A stretch of 64,000 bases of DNA from Paragemmobacter amnigenus (GCF_009908265.2 NZ_JAAATX020000001.1:124001-188000); one strand, 5' to 3'; counted from the stretch's first letter, positions 29,843-39,540 are shown. Notes: a model not told the origin generated them from the letters alone. A program made the numbers and translations.

Positions 29843-29968
29843 GTCCGTCATCTCCCTATCCGGTCGGACGAGCGATGACCCGCGAATGTGGCGCGAATTT
29901 GGCCCAGCACCGGCAGTTTCGCGACATGGCCACCCGCGACCGGCCCCCTGACGGAACCGGTGGCGCGA

Positions 29969-31303
29969 TCAGCAGAACAGATCGTTGGACAGCGCAAAGG
30001 CCATCAGCGTCAGGATCGCCGCCAGCCCCACCGTCATCAGCACGCGCAGCGCCTTGGCCGTCGGCGGCTTTCCCGTCACCGCCTCCCAGGCGTAGAACAC
30101 CAGATGCCCGCCATCCAGCACCGGCACCGGAAACAGGTTCATCATCCCCACCGCCGTGGACAGCATCGCGATGAACCAGATGAAGCTGGTCAGCCCCGCG
30201 CTCGCCGCCGCACCCGAAGTTTCGGCAATCCCGATCGGCCCGCGCAGGTTGCACGACGAGATCGCCCCCGTCACCATGTGCCAAAGCCCCGACAGCGAGG
30301 TCGCCGCGATGTCCCAGCTCTGCTCGGCCCCCATCACGATTCCCTCGACCGGACCGGGCTGGCGCGTCTCGGGCTCGAAATACAGCGCCCCCGTCAGCCC
30401 GATCAGCCAGCGCGTCTCGAACCCGCCCTCGGCCAGCGGCAGATCGACCCGGCGCGGCTGCAACTCGCGCTCCAGCGTCTCGTCCCCGCGCATCAGGCGG
30501 AGGGTCAGCGCCTTGCCCTCCGACGCCCCGACCAGCGCGCGCAGTTGCGGGAAGCTGGCGACCGGCACCCCGTCGACCGAAAGGATGATATCCCCCGCCT
30601 CGACCCCCGCCTCGCGCGCGGCGGAATCGGGCTGCACCGTCTCCACCACCGGCGGCAGCGGATGGGCATCGCGCAGCGTCACGCGCTCCGCGCCCCGCTC
30701 CACGGTATAGTCCAGCACACCCGCCGCAGGCTGATCTGCCGCCGCATCCAGAAAGGCCGCGAAATCCGGCGTCTCGGTCCCGCCCAGCGCCACGATCCGG
30801 TCGCCGCTCTGCAGCTGCGCCTCGACCCCCGGCAGGGGCCGGACCGACCCCACCGTCGCCGTGTCGGTCGCCACGCCATTGACCCAGAAGATCCCCGCAA
30901 AAACCGCGACGGACAGCACGAAATTGAACAGCGGCCCCGCCGCCACCGTCGCCGTCCGCGCCCAGAGTGGCGCGCCATGCATCGTCGCGCGCATCTGCTC
31001 TGCCGTCAGCCCGCCCAGCTCGTCCACATGGCCCGCCGAGGCCGCGTTGGAATCCCCGAAGAACTTGACATATCCCCCAAGAGGCAGCGCCGCGACCTGC
31101 CAGCGCGTCCCGCGCCGGTCCACCCGCGACCACAGCACCGGCCCGAAGCCGATGGAAAAGACATCGGCATGGATGCCCGACCAGCGGCCGACGATGTAAT
31201 GGCCGAACTCGTGGACAAAGACGATGATCAGCAGCGCGACCACAAAGGCCGCAAGCGTATAGGCCAGCCCGCCAAAACTCGGGATCAGCGCAACGATATC
31301 CAC
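29969..31303 (-). CDS. rseP: Site-2 metalloprotease RseP
   Basis: A 444-residue intramembrane zinc protease that releases ECF sigma factors by cutting anti-sigma factors. The HEFGH zinc motif is at residues 31-35 in the first membrane helix, followed by GFGPVLWSRVDRRGTRWQVAALPLGGYVKFFGD. A central PDZ domain (VETVQPDSAAREAGVEAGDIILSVDG) and the LDGG motif (PVPVLDGGHLVFYAWEAV) with the third metal ligand are present. It is tightly spaced after dxr (3 bases), the conserved order in alphaproteobacteria. Confidence 0.95.
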   Translation of the reverse strand: MDIVALIPSFGGLAYTLAAFVVALLIIVFVHEFGHYIVGRWSGIHADVFSIGFGPVLWSRVDRRGTRWQVAALPLGGYVKFFGDSNAASAGHVDELGGLTAEQMRATMHGAPLWARTATVAAGPLFNFVLSVAVFAGIFWVNGVATDTATVGSVRPLPGVEAQLQSGDRIVALGGTETPDFAAFLDAAADQPAAGVLDYTVERGAERVTLRDAHPLPPVVETVQPDSAAREAGVEAGDIILSVDGVPVASFPQLRALVGASEGKALTLRLMRGDETLERELQPRRVDLPLAEGGFETRWLIGLTGALYFEPETRQPGPVEGIVMGAEQSWDIAATSLSGLWHMVTGAISSCNLRGPIGIAETSGAAASAGLTSFIWFIAMLSTAVGMMNLFPVPVLDGGHLVFYAWEAVTGKPPTAKALRVLMTVGLAAILTLMAFALSNDLFC

Positions 31304-31306
31304 GGT

Positions 31307-32494
31307 CTATCTGCCCCTTTGCCGCTTTGCGGCCAATTCACCGGCCCGCACTCTGGCCAGATGGTCCATTGCAAGCACGTCCTCAAGCCCCGCAGGCGGA
31401 TTTCCCAGCGCACATTCCGAAGATAGCCGCGACATGGTGTCCTCCACCACCCCCGCCATGTCCAGAAAGCCGATGCCGCCACCCATGAAATGGTCCAGCG
31501 CGATCTCCTTGGCCGCGTTGAAGGCCGCGCCCGACAGGCCGCGCATCTCCATCACCTCGCGCGCAAGGCGCAGCGCGGGAAAGCGCGCGGGATCGGGCGC
31601 CTCGAAGCTCAGGCTGCCCAGCTTGGCCAGATCCAGCCGCTCCACCGGCACATGCCCGCGCCCGGGCCAGTGCAGGGCAAAGCCGATGGCATGGCGCATG
31701 TCGGCAGGCCCCATATGCGCCATCACGCCCCCGTCGCGGAACCCCACCAACGCATGCACGATGCTTTGCGGATGGACCAGCACCTCGATCATCTCCGGCG
31801 CAAAGCCGAAGAATTCCCGCGTCTCGATCAGTTCCAGCGCCTTGTTGAACATGGAAGCGCTGTCGATGCTGATCCGGCTGCCCATCGACCAGTTCGGATG
31901 CGCCTTCGCCTCGGCCACCGTCGCCGCCGCCAGCCGCTCCAGCGGCCATTGCCGGAACGGCCCGCCCGACGCGGTGATGATCACCCGCTCCACCGCCGCC
32001 GCATCCTCGCCCGTCAGGGCCTGGAACACCGCCGAATGCTCGCTGTCCACCGGCAGGATCGTCGCGCCATGGTCCCGCGCGGTCGACATCAGCAAGGCCC
32101 CCGCCGTGACAAGGCTTTCCTTGTTGGCCAGCGCCAGCATCCCCCCGTGGCGCAGCGCCCGCATCCCCGGCACCAGCCCCGCCGCACCCACGATCGCGCT
32201 CATCACCCAATCCGCGGGCCGGTCCGCCGCCTCGGCAATCGCCGCCGCCCCCGCCGCTGCCTCCACACCGGACCCCGCCAGCGCCTCGCGCAGGGCGGGC
32301 AGCTCCTCCTCATGCGCGACGACCGCCACCTCGGCCCGCAACTCGCGCGCCATCTCGGCCAGCCGCGCCACGTTGCGCGCCCCGCTCAGCGCGACCGTGC
32401 GATAGGCCTCGGCCCCGCCCGCCCTGCGGATCAGGTCGAAGGTGCTTTCCCCGATGGACCCGGTGGCCCCGAAAATCGAAATCGACCGCATCAT
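31307..32494 (-). CDS. dxr: 1-deoxy-D-xylulose 5-phosphate reductoisomerase
   Basis: A 395-residue NADPH enzyme forming methylerythritol phosphate in the non-mevalonate isoprenoid pathway. The NADPH motif SISIFGATGSIGESTFDLI is at the N-terminus. LALANKESLVTAG, DSEHSAVFQAL and the metal/substrate block MGSRISIDSASMFNKALELIE identify it. Tandem ATGs at 32494 and 32491 are equivalent. It supplies precursors for UppS two genes upstream, so isoprenoid and undecaprenyl-phosphate synthesis are grouped here. Confidence 0.96.
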   Translation of the reverse strand: MMRSISIFGATGSIGESTFDLIRRAGGAEAYRTVALSGARNVARLAEMARELRAEVAVVAHEEELPALREALAGSGVEAAAGAAAIAEAADRPADWVMSAIVGAAGLVPGMRALRHGGMLALANKESLVTAGALLMSTARDHGATILPVDSEHSAVFQALTGEDAAAVERVIITASGGPFRQWPLERLAAATVAEAKAHPNWSMGSRISIDSASMFNKALELIETREFFGFAPEMIEVLVHPQSIVHALVGFRDGGVMAHMGPADMRHAIGFALHWPGRGHVPVERLDLAKLGSLSFEAPDPARFPALRLAREVMEMRGLSGAAFNAAKEIALDHFMGGGIGFLDMAGVVEDTMSRLSSECALGNPPAGLEDVLAMDHLARVRAGELAAKRQRGR

Positions 32495-32497
32495 GCC

Positions 32498-33298
32498 TCA
32501 ACCGATGGGAAGCTGCGGCAGGACCAGTCCCAGCAGCATCACAAGAACCGTCGCCCCGATCAGCGCGTCAAAGCGGTCCAGCAGACCGCCATGCCCGGGG
32601 ATCAGATGCGACGAATCCTTCACCCCCGCCCGCCGCTTCAGCCAGCTTTCCACGACGTCGCCCATCTGCCCTGCAAAGGCCACGACCGGCGACAGCAGCA
32701 ACAGCGCGACGCCCCCCTTGCCCGCCAGTACGAAGCCAAGCCCCACGACAACCGCGCCGATCCAGCCCGCCACCGTGCCCGACCATGTCTTCTTCGGGCT
32801 GACCGCGGGCCAGAACTTCGGCCCCCCGATCATCCGCCCCGCGAAATAGCCCGCCACATCCGACATCACCACGACCATGACCAGCCAGATGATCCCCGCC
32901 GTCCCCGTCGTCTCGCGCAGCGACACAAGCCCGTATCCCGCCACCATGATCGCCGCGGCATAGACCGCCGAAATCCGCCGGTCCCGCCGCGGAGTCAGCG
33001 CCAGCGCCACCGACGGCACCAAGAGCGCCGCCGCCGCCAGATCCGACCGGAACAGCAACGCCCCCCCCAGTGCCGCCGCCGCGATCCCCGCCATGACCAG
33101 CGGACGGTTGCGCTGCACCGGCGCCGTGATCGTCGCCAGTTCCCAGATCATGCCGGCCGTCAGCAGCACCACCAGCACCGCAAAGGACGGCCCACCCAGC
33201 CAGATTTCCGCCGCCCCCACCGCGACCATCACGATGGCCGACAGCACGCGCGGCCGCAGATCGCCCCAGCGGCCCGGATCGGGCGCCCCTGCTGTCAT
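32498..33298 (-). CDS. cdsA: Phosphatidate cytidylyltransferase
   Basis: A 266-residue inner-membrane enzyme making CDP-diacylglycerol from phosphatidate and CTP. About seven to eight hydrophobic helices are followed by the family signature near the C-terminus (KTWSGTVAGWIGAVVVGLGF, then PVVAFAGQMGDVVESWLKRRAGVKDSS and IPGHGGLLDRFDALI). The start at 33298 overlaps the uppS stop as ATGA; the longer frame into uppS is discounted. Confidence 0.95.
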   Translation of the reverse strand: MTAGAPDPGRWGDLRPRVLSAIVMVAVGAAEIWLGGPSFAVLVVLLTAGMIWELATITAPVQRNRPLVMAGIAAAALGGALLFRSDLAAAALLVPSVALALTPRRDRRISAVYAAAIMVAGYGLVSLRETTGTAGIIWLVMVVVMSDVAGYFAGRMIGGPKFWPAVSPKKTWSGTVAGWIGAVVVGLGFVLAGKGGVALLLLSPVVAFAGQMGDVVESWLKRRAGVKDSSHLIPGHGGLLDRFDALIGATVLVMLLGLVLPQLPIG

Positions 33299-34038
33299 CC
33301 GTTCACCACCCCGCCAAAACGCCGCTCGCGGTTGCCAAAGCGCGCCACGATCGCGGCCAGCTCCTGCGGCGTGAAATCCGGCCACAGGGTCGGCGTGAAT
33401 TCATATTCGGCATAGGCCGCCTGCCACGGCAGGAAATTCGACGTCCGCGTCTCGCCGCTGGTGCGGATGATCAGGTCCGGATCGGGCAACCCGGCCGTAT
33501 CCAGCCGCGCCGCGACCGCAGCCTCGCCCACCTCCTCGGCACGCAACCGCCCCTCGGCCACATCCAGCGCCACGGCCCGCATCGCCCGCGCGATCTCGTC
33601 CCGCCCGCCGTAATTGATCGCCACAGTCAGGTTCAGCCGCGCCCCCCCCGCCGTCCGCGCCTCGATCCCCGCCATCATCCTTTGCAGCTTGGGGTCAAGC
33701 CGCGACCGGTCCCCGATGAAGCGCAGACGCACGCCCTCTGCTGACAGCCGGTCAGCCTCGCGCTCGATATAGCGGGCAAAGATCGCCATCAGGCCCAGCA
33801 CCTCTTCGGTGGACCGCTTCCAGTTCTCGGTCGAAAAGGCATAGACCGTCAGCCAGCGTATCCCCAGATCGGGACAGGCGCGCACGATCTCGCGCACCCG
33901 CTCGGCCCCGCGACGATGCCCCACCAGACGCGGCCACCCGCGCGAGGTGGCCCAGCGCCCGTTGCCGTCCATGATGATCGCCACATGCTCTGCCGGGCGG
34001 GGCAGGTTCTTCGGATCGGTTGTGTCGCCTTTGCCCAA
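33295..34038 (-). CDS. uppS: Undecaprenyl diphosphate synthase (isoprenyl transferase)
   Basis: A cis-prenyltransferase making the C55 carrier lipid for peptidoglycan and O-antigen. Conserved blocks are HVAIIMDGNGRWATSRGWPRLVGHRRGAE (catalytic Asp in MDGNG), YAFSTENWKR, INYGGRDEIARA and the DLIIRTSGETRTSNFLPWQ block. No ATG or GTG fits the usual N-terminus; a TTG at 34038 with GGGGAG seven bases upstream gives 247 residues, the family norm. The only ATG in frame would extend the protein 35 residues back into the frr stop region, which is unlikely. Confidence 0.92.
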   Translation of the reverse strand: MGKGDTTDPKNLPRPAEHVAIIMDGNGRWATSRGWPRLVGHRRGAERVREIVRACPDLGIRWLTVYAFSTENWKRSTEEVLGLMAIFARYIEREADRLSAEGVRLRFIGDRSRLDPKLQRMMAGIEARTAGGARLNLTVAINYGGRDEIARAMRAVALDVAEGRLRAEEVGEAAVAARLDTAGLPDPDLIIRTSGETRTSNFLPWQAAYAEYEFTPTLWPDFTPQELAAIVARFGNRERRFGGVVNG

Positions 34039-34087
34039 GCCCCTGCTCCCCTCGCCTCCGCCACGGATTGCCCGTCGCGGAACCGCC

Positions 34088-34654
34088 TCAGACCTGCATG
34101 ATCTCGGCCTGCTTCTGTTCCAGCTGCTTGTCGACCGCGGCAATCGCCTTGTCCGTCAGTTCCTGCACCTCGTCCGACCACATCTTCTGGTCGTCCTCGG
34201 ACATTCCCGCTGACTTGGCCTTCTTGATCTGGTCCATCCCGTCGCGCCGCACGTTGCGGATCGCGACCTTGGCGCTTTCGGCATATTGCGCCGCCACCTT
34301 GGCCAGCTCCTTGCGCCGCTGCTCGTTCAGCTCGGGGATGGGCAGCCGGATCAGCGGCCCGTCGGTCACCGGGTTGATGCCCAACCCCGACTCGCGGATC
34401 GCCTTCTCCACCTTGGAAATCATGCCTTTGTCCCAGACATTGATCACCACCATCCGCGGCTCGGGCACGTTCACCGTGCCAAGCTGGTTGATCGGCGTCA
34501 TCTGCCCGTAAGCCTCCACCTGGATCGGGTCGAGGATCTGGGCCGAGGCCCGCCCCGTGCGGAGCGAGGCGAATTCCTGCTTCAGCGCAGTCATCGCGCC
34601 GTCCATCCGGCGCTGGATCGCGTCAAGGTCGATGTCGAGGTCGTCAGCCGACAT
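34088..34654 (-). CDS. frr: Ribosome recycling factor
   Basis: A 188-residue factor that, with EF-G, splits post-termination ribosomes. The three-helix bundle is seen in the N-terminal helix ([25 protein letters not shown]) and the long C-terminal helices, with [14 protein letters not shown] and [25 protein letters not shown] in the beta domain and connection. The ATG at 34654 has AAGGAAG seven bases upstream; a nearer upstream ATG (34669) lies against its own ribosome site and is less likely. Confidence 0.96.
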   Translation of the reverse strand: MSADDLDIDLDAIQRRMDGAMTALKQEFASLRTGRASAQILDPIQVEAYGQMTPINQLGTVNVPEPRMVVINVWDKGMISKVEKAIRESGLGINPVTDGPLIRLPIPELNEQRRKELAKVAAQYAESAKVAIRNVRRDGMDQIKKAKSAGMSEDDQKMWSDEVQELTDKAIAAVDKQLEQKQAEIMQV

Positions 34655-34730
34655 GTGGTCTTCCTTCATTCTCCGGCCCGCCCGCGGACCGTTTCCCTGA
34701 TCTATAGCAGAGCCGCGCCACAACGGAACC

Positions 34731-34754
34731 CCGTAGGGCGGGGTTCACCCCGCC
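34731..34754 (+). repeat. R1 palindromic repeat between pyrH and frr
   Basis: CCGTAGGGCGGGGTTCACCC then CGCC; stem GGCGGGG/CCCCGCC. It lies inside the envelope operon in the 157-base gap that separates frr from pyrH. Confidence 0.85.
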
Positions 34755-34811
34755 ACGACGCCACCGCCACGACGCACCCCACGACGCCCCTGCCAAGGCC
34801 CGCCAGCAGCC

Positions 34812-35546
34812 TCAGCCCTGCACCCGCGTATAGGTGCCCTCGCCGCGCAGGATGCCGCGGAACCCGCCCGGCTCGTCCAGCGAGAACACGATGATCGGCA
34901 GGTCGTTATCCCGCGCCAGCGCGATGGCCGAGGCATCCATCACCCCCAGATGCTTGGCCAGACACTCGTCATAGCTGACCGTCTCGTACCGCTTGGCATC
35001 GGGGAATTTCTTGGGGTCCTTGTCATAGACCCCGTCCACCTTCGTGCCCTTGAAGATCGCCTGACAGGCCATCTCGTTGGCGCGCAGCGTGGCCGCCGTG
35101 TCGGTGGTGAAATAGGGGTTCCCCGTTCCGGCGGCAAAGATGCAGACCCGCTTCTTCTCCAGATGCCGCACTGCGCGGCGGCGGATATAGGGCTCGCAGA
35201 CCTGATCCATCGGGATCGCGCTGATCACCCGCGTGAACACCCCCAGCGCCTCCAGCGCCGACTGCATCGCCAGCGCGTTCATCACCGTGGCCAGCATCCC
35301 CATGTAATCCGCCGTCGTCCGCTCCATCCCCTGCGCCGACCCTGCCAGCCCGCGAAAGATGTTGCCGCCCCCGATCACCATGCAGATCTCGACGCCCAGT
35401 TCCTGCACCGACTTCACCTCCTGCGCGATGCGCGCGACGGTGGGCGGATGCAGCCCGAATCCCTGATCCCCCATCAACGCCTCGCCGGAAATCTTGAGCA
35501 TCACGCGGCTGTATTTGACCGATGCGTCAAGGACCGGTTTGGACAT
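34812..35546 (-). CDS. pyrH: UMP kinase
   Basis: A 244-residue amino-acid-kinase-fold enzyme phosphorylating [62 protein letters not shown] and [20 protein letters not shown] are the standard blocks, and [12 protein letters not shown] contains the UMP/ATP site. The ATG at 35546 matches family starts. It heads the envelope operon in this window; rpsB and tsf, often upstream, are absent here. It is divergent from miaA. Confidence 0.96.
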   Translation of the reverse strand: MSKPVLDASVKYSRVMLKISGEALMGDQGFGLHPPTVARIAQEVKSVQELGVEICMVIGGGNIFRGLAGSAQGMERTTADYMGMLATVMNALAMQSALEALGVFTRVISAIPMDQVCEPYIRRRAVRHLEKKRVCIFAAGTGNPYFTTDTAATLRANEMACQAIFKGTKVDGVYDKDPKKFPDAKRYETVSYDECLAKHLGVMDASAIALARDNDLPIIVFSLDEPGGFRGILRGEGTYTRVQG

Positions 35547-35654
35547 GGGAAACCCCGCTTTTCGTAATCTGGTTGGACTGCGGCGCAAAATGTATGAAAA
35601 CGGCGGCGGGTTCAACCGGGAACGGCAGCGCAGGCGAACCCCGCACGGGGATAT

Positions 35655-36551
35655 GTGCAGACAGGAAACGAGGGGGCCGTGGGCTTCGACATCTCGACCA
35701 TCTCGCGCGAGGCGCCCGTCCTGATCGCAGGCCCCACCGCCAGCGGCAAATCCGCGCTCGCGATGGAGATCGCCGCCCGCGACGGCCGCACGGTCGTCAA
35801 TGCCGACGCGCTGCAGGTCTATGCCAACTGGCGCATCCTGACCGCCCGCCCCTCGGCCGCGGACGAAGCGGCACTGCCGCACGCCCTCTACGGCCATGTC
35901 GCACCCGATGCCGACTGGTCGGTCGGCCACTGGCTGCGCGCCGTTCTGCCGCTCCTCGACCGCCCCCTGGTGATCGTGGGCGGCACGGGCCTTTACTTCA
36001 CCGCCCTGACCGAAGGTCTGGCCGAAATCCCCCCCACCCCGCCCGACATCCGCGCCCGCGCCGATGCCCGCCTCGCGCGCGACGGTCTGGCCGCGCTGCT
36101 GGCCGATCTCGACCCCGCCACCGCCGCCCGCATCGACCGGCAGAACCCCGCCCGCGTCCAGCGCGCGTGGGAGGTGCTCATGTCCACCGGCCGCGGCCTT
36201 GCCGACTGGCAGGCGCAGACCGGCGCGCCGCCCCTTCCCCTTGCCCGCAGCGAACCGCTGGTCCTGCGCCCCGACGTGGACTGGCTCAACGACCGCATCG
36301 ACCGCCGCTTCGACATGATGATAGCCGAAGGCGCACTGGACGAGGTGCGCGCCGGACTGCCCCGCTGGGACCCCGCCCGCCCCTCCTCGCGCGCCATCGG
36401 CGCGCCGGAACTGGTGGCCCATCTGCAAGGCAGCCTCGCCCTGCCCGATGCCATCGCCGCCGCCAAGCTCGCCTCGCGCCAATACGCCAAACGGCAGCGC
36501 ACATGGTTCCGCTCGCGTATGGGCGACTGGCGCGAATTCGCCTTTTCCTGA
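35655..36551 (+). CDS. miaA: tRNA dimethylallyltransferase
   Basis: Transfers an isopentenyl group to A37 of tRNAs reading U-starting codons. The P-loop [15 protein letters not shown], the D in [22 protein letters not shown], and [15 protein letters not shown] identify Mia[14 protein letters not shown] is the C-terminal signature. The frame opens with GTG at 35655 (298 residues); GTG at 35679 (290 residues) is an alternative with GAGGGG just before it. Both are plausible and I cannot choose firmly. It is divergent from pyrH. Confidence 0.93.
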   Translation: MQTGNEGAVGFDISTISREAPVLIAGPTASGKSALAMEIAARDGRTVVNADALQVYANWRILTARPSAADEAALPHALYGHVAPDADWSVGHWLRAVLPLLDRPLVIVGGTGLYFTALTEGLAEIPPTPPDIRARADARLARDGLAALLADLDPATAARIDRQNPARVQRAWEVLMSTGRGLADWQAQTGAPPLPLARSEPLVLRPDVDWLNDRIDRRFDMMIAEGALDEVRAGLPRWDPARPSSRAIGAPELVAHLQGSLALPDAIAAAKLASRQYAKRQRTWFRSRMGDWREFAFS

Positions 36552-36588
36552 CAGCGGTCGGGCAAATCCCCGCCGAAGGGTGGCAAAG

Positions 36589-36620
36589 TTATCAACAGAT
36601 ACGCGATGATCTGTGGATAA
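36589..36620. promoter_or_regulatory. Inverted pair of DnaA boxes
   Basis: TTATCAACA (36589-36597) and TGTGGATAA (36612-36620, reverse of the perfect box TTATCCACA) form a palindrome with ATCTG extensions, 11 of 12 arm positions matching, and an 8-base spacer. It lies between miaA and the AraC-type gene, 26 bases upstream of that gene's predicted -35 box. Confidence 0.6.
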
Positions 36621-36645
36621 AGACCGGTTAATGCCATTTTTCCGC

Positions 36646-36675
36646 TTGGGTCACCTGCAATGCCAAGGGTATGAT
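36646..36675 (+). promoter_or_regulatory. Predicted promoter of the AraC-type regulator
   Basis: TTGGGT (36646-36651), 18-base spacer, TATGAT (36670-36675). The implied start near 36682 lies after the first in-frame ATG (36671), which supports using the ATG at 36707. Confidence 0.45.
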
Positions 36676-36706
36676 TCGGACGAAGACCTTGGCGGAAGTG
36701 CCTCAT

Positions 36707-37528
36707 ATGACTGACCAAACCCAGACCGCAGCAGCAGCGGGCACAGCCGCCGGACAGGCGCGTCTGGTTGCAATTCCGCGACTTGCCGCCGGTGGCCGCT
36801 GGCGGGTAGAGGCGATGCGCGCCATCTCCGAACCCATGCTCTTGTGGTTCACCAAGGGTCAGGGCCGCATCACCATCGCGGGCGTCACCCGCGGCTATAC
36901 CGCCCACAACGCCGTCTTCATTCCCGCCGGCGTCATGCACGGCTTCGAGGTCGGCCCGCAGGTCTTCGGCACCGCCGTCTTCTTTGGCAAGGACTGCCCG
37001 ATCCCCCTGCCGCAGACCCCGCAACTCCTCCGCATCCGCGAGGTGCATGCCCAGCAGGAGGTCAACGTCATCCTCGACATGATCCTGCGCGAGATGAACT
37101 CGGACAGCCCCGCGCATGAACGGGCGACGCGGCACTATCTCGGCCTTCTGGGCGTCTGGCTGGAACGCCAGTCGGTCAAGGCCGCCCCCGAACAGGCCAA
37201 GCCCGACGCCGCCAAACGGCTCGTCGCGCGCTACACCGCCCTTCTGGAACGCGACTTCCGCACCGGCGCGGGCGTGTCCGAATTCGCCGCCGCCCTTGGC
37301 GTCACGCCCACCCACCTGTCGCGCTGCTGCCGTCAGGCCTGCGGGCGCTCCGCCCTCTCGCTCCTGCAGGACCGCCGCATCTTCGAGGCCCGCCGCATGC
37401 TTGCCGAAACCCGCCTCCCCGTGGGCGAGATCGGCGCCAGCCTCGGCTTCACCTCGGCGGCCTACTTCACCCGCGCCTTCCAGCACCTGACAGGCAAATC
37501 GCCGACAGAGTTCCGCAAGTCGGTCTGA
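36707..37528 (+). CDS. AraC family transcriptional regulator
   Basis: A 273-residue regulator with an N-terminal cupin sensing domain (RAISEPMLLWFTKGQGRITI, AVFIPAGVMHGFEVG) and a C-terminal double helix-turn-helix (residues 170-273: GVSEFAAALGVTPTHLSRCCRQACGRSALSLLQDRRIFEARRMLAETRLPVG as separate helices, ending AYFTRAFQHLTGKSPTEFRKS). GGAAG lies ten bases before the ATG. It precedes the peptide ABC importer in the same direction with a 232-base gap that has its own promoter and a palindrome, so it probably controls that importer. The inducer is unknown. Confidence 0.88.
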   Translation: MTDQTQTAAAAGTAAGQARLVAIPRLAAGGRWRVEAMRAISEPMLLWFTKGQGRITIAGVTRGYTAHNAVFIPAGVMHGFEVGPQVFGTAVFFGKDCPIPLPQTPQLLRIREVHAQQEVNVILDMILREMNSDSPAHERATRHYLGLLGVWLERQSVKAAPEQAKPDAAKRLVARYTALLERDFRTGAGVSEFAAALGVTPTHLSRCCRQACGRSALSLLQDRRIFEARRMLAETRLPVGEIGASLGFTSAAYFTRAFQHLTGKSPTEFRKSV

Positions 37529-37571
37529 TCTTTCCGACCTGCAGGATGCGTCGCTTTTATGTCGTAAACCG

Positions 37572-37625
37572 ACCATCGGATGGTGAATCCAGTCGTTGAC
37601 GCAGGGCGCAAAAAGGTGCGCTAAT
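37572..37625 (+). promoter_or_regulatory. Operator-like palindrome and promoter of the ABC importer
   Basis: A perfect 13-base palindrome ACCATCGGATGGT (37572-37584) stands 11 bases before TTGACG (37596-37601), with an 18-base spacer to GCTAAT (37620-37625). The spacing suits an activator binding just upstream of -35; the AraC-type neighbour is the obvious candidate. Confidence 0.5.
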
Positions 37626-37760
37626 GACGGGCGACCCAGCGTCGGGCAACATCGCGGCCAAGCCCCATGTCCATACGGGACAGGGCAAATTCGCGGCTCA
37701 ACCGGCGCGGGTAAACGCCACAACAAGAAGCAAGGCCACTGCCTGTCCAGGGAGACCGAG

Positions 37761-39410
37761 ATGAAAGACACCTACGAGACCGCCAAGCTGCACCCGGCGG
37801 CCAGCATGTATGCCGAGGAAGTGCGTCAGGGGCTGCTGTCCCGCCGCGAATTCCTTGCCCGCACCACCGCCCTTGGCGTCTCTGCCGCCGCTGCCTATGC
37901 CCTGATCGGCATGGACGCCCCCGCCATGGCGCAGGACGCCCCGGCCGAAGGCGGCACGCTGCGCATGTCGATGGAGATCAAGGCGCTCAAGGATCCGCGC
38001 ACCGCCGACTGGTCGCAGCTCGCCAACGTCACCCGCGGCTGGCTGGAATACCTCGTCGAATACAACAACGACGGCTCGATCCGCGGCATGCTGATCGAAT
38101 CCTGGGAAGCCAATGCCGACGCCACCGAATACACGCTGAAGGTCCGCCCGGGCGTGAAGTGGAACAACGGCGACGACTTCACCGCCGATGACGTGGCGCA
38201 CAACCTGACCCGCTGGTGCGATGGCAATGTCGAGGGCAACTCGATGGCCGGCCGCTGCACCGCGCTGATGAACGCCGAGGCCAAGACCGTCGCCGAAGGT
38301 GCCGTCACCGTGGTCGACCCGCTGACCGTGAAGCTCAAGCTGAACGGGCCGGACATCACCCTGATCGCAGGCTTTGCAGACTATCCGGCCGCCATCGTCC
38401 ACAAATCCTACGAAAACGGCGATCCGACCCAGACCCCCGGCACCGGCCCCTTCCTGCCGGAAGTCGTCGAAGTCGGCGTCAAGGCGCATCTGGTCAAGAA
38501 CACCAACCACACCTGGTGGGGCACCGCCGTCTATGGCGGCCCGTATCTGGACCGGATCGAATATACCGACCTCGGCACCGACCCGTCGGCCGAAGTGAAC
38601 GCCGCCGCTGCCGGTGAAATCGACGCGACCTACCAGTCGACCGGCGAATTCATCGAACAGTTCGACGCGCTGGGCTGGACCAAGTCCGAAGCCGTGACCG
38701 CCGCGACGCTGGCTGTCCGCTTCAACCAGCTGGCCGAGGAATACAAGGACGTCAACGTCCGCACCGGCCTGATCAAGTGCGTAGACAACAGCGTCGTCCT
38801 CGAACTGGGCTATTCGAACCTCGGCACGGTGGCCGAAAACCACCACGTCTGCCCGATCCATCCCGAATACTACGCCCTGCCCCCGCTGACCCCCGATCCG
38901 GCAGCAGGCAAGGCGGCGATCGACGCGGCCGGCAAGACCGACTTCGAATTCGAACTGATCTCGCTCGACGACAGCTGGCAGGCCGCGACCTGCGACGCCG
39001 TCGCCGCCCAGATCCGCGACGCGGGCATCAAGATCAAGCGCACCGTGCTTCCGGGGTCGACCTTCTGGAACGACTGGACGAAGTATCCCTTCTCGGCCAC
39101 TGAATGGAACATGCGTCCGCTCGGCGTCCAGATCCTCGCGCTGGCCTACCGCTCGGGCGAGGCGTGGAACGAATCCGCCTTCTCCAACGCGGAATTCGAC
39201 GCCGAACTCGCCAAGGCGCTCTCGATCTCCGACGCCAAGGCGCGCTCCGAAGTGATGAAGCGTCTGGAAGAGATCATGCAGGAACAGGGCGTCATGGTGC
39301 AGCCCTACTGGCGCTCGATCTACCGCCACTTCGATCCCAAGGTGAAGGGGGCCGACATGCACGCCACCTTCGAACACCACCACTACAAGTGGTCGATCGC
39401 GGCGGCCTGA
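37761..39410 (+). CDS. ABC transporter substrate-binding protein, peptide family 5
   Basis: A 549-residue periplasmic receptor of the DppA/OppA (SBP_bac_5) type. It has a twin-arginine signal ([20 protein letters not shown], cleavage near AMA at residue 54), so it is exported folded. The family pattern is visible in [45 protein letters not shown] and [17 protein letters not shown]. The ATG at 37761 follows GGAG. It is followed by two permeases and an ATPase fusion. The actual ligand, peptide or another amine or sugar derivative, cannot be read from sequence. Confidence 0.9.
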   Translation: MKDTYETAKLHPAASMYAEEVRQGLLSRREFLARTTALGVSAAAAYALIGMDAPAMAQDAPAEGGTLRMSMEIKALKDPRTADWSQLANVTRGWLEYLVEYNNDGSIRGMLIESWEANADATEYTLKVRPGVKWNNGDDFTADDVAHNLTRWCDGNVEGNSMAGRCTALMNAEAKTVAEGAVTVVDPLTVKLKLNGPDITLIAGFADYPAAIVHKSYENGDPTQTPGTGPFLPEVVEVGVKAHLVKNTNHTWWGTAVYGGPYLDRIEYTDLGTDPSAEVNAAAAGEIDATYQSTGEFIEQFDALGWTKSEAVTAATLAVRFNQLAEEYKDVNVRTGLIKCVDNSVVLELGYSNLGTVAENHHVCPIHPEYYALPPLTPDPAAGKAAIDAAGKTDFEFELISLDDSWQAATCDAVAAQIRDAGIKIKRTVLPGSTFWNDWTKYPFSATEWNMRPLGVQILALAYRSGEAWNESAFSNAEFDAELAKALSISDAKARSEVMKRLEEIMQEQGVMVQPYWRSIYRHFDPKVKGADMHATFEHHHYKWSIAAA

Positions 39411-39428
39411 TCCGGCCATCTGCAACGG

Positions 39429-39455
39429 ACCGCGCGGGGTCTTCCCCCGCGCGGT
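39429..39455 (+). terminator. Stem-loop between binding protein and permease genes
   Basis: ACCGCGCGGGG pairs with CCCCGCGCGGT (39429-39439/39445-39455), loop TCTTC. There is no T-run. Such stems after binding-protein genes commonly stabilise the upstream message, giving more receptor than permease. Confidence 0.6.
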
Positions 39456-39540
39456 TCCCGCCCTGCTGCCCGTTCGACCGCGGGCAATGCTCCCACCCAC
39501 GACCTCCGTGCACTTGACCCATCCCGGGAAAGGATGAGCC

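Noticed and set aside
36589-36620. DnaA boxes considered as a chromosomal origin
   Set aside because: Only two boxes, no clear AT-rich unwinding region, and no origin-associated genes (dnaA, dnaN, hemE, parAB, rpmH) nearby.
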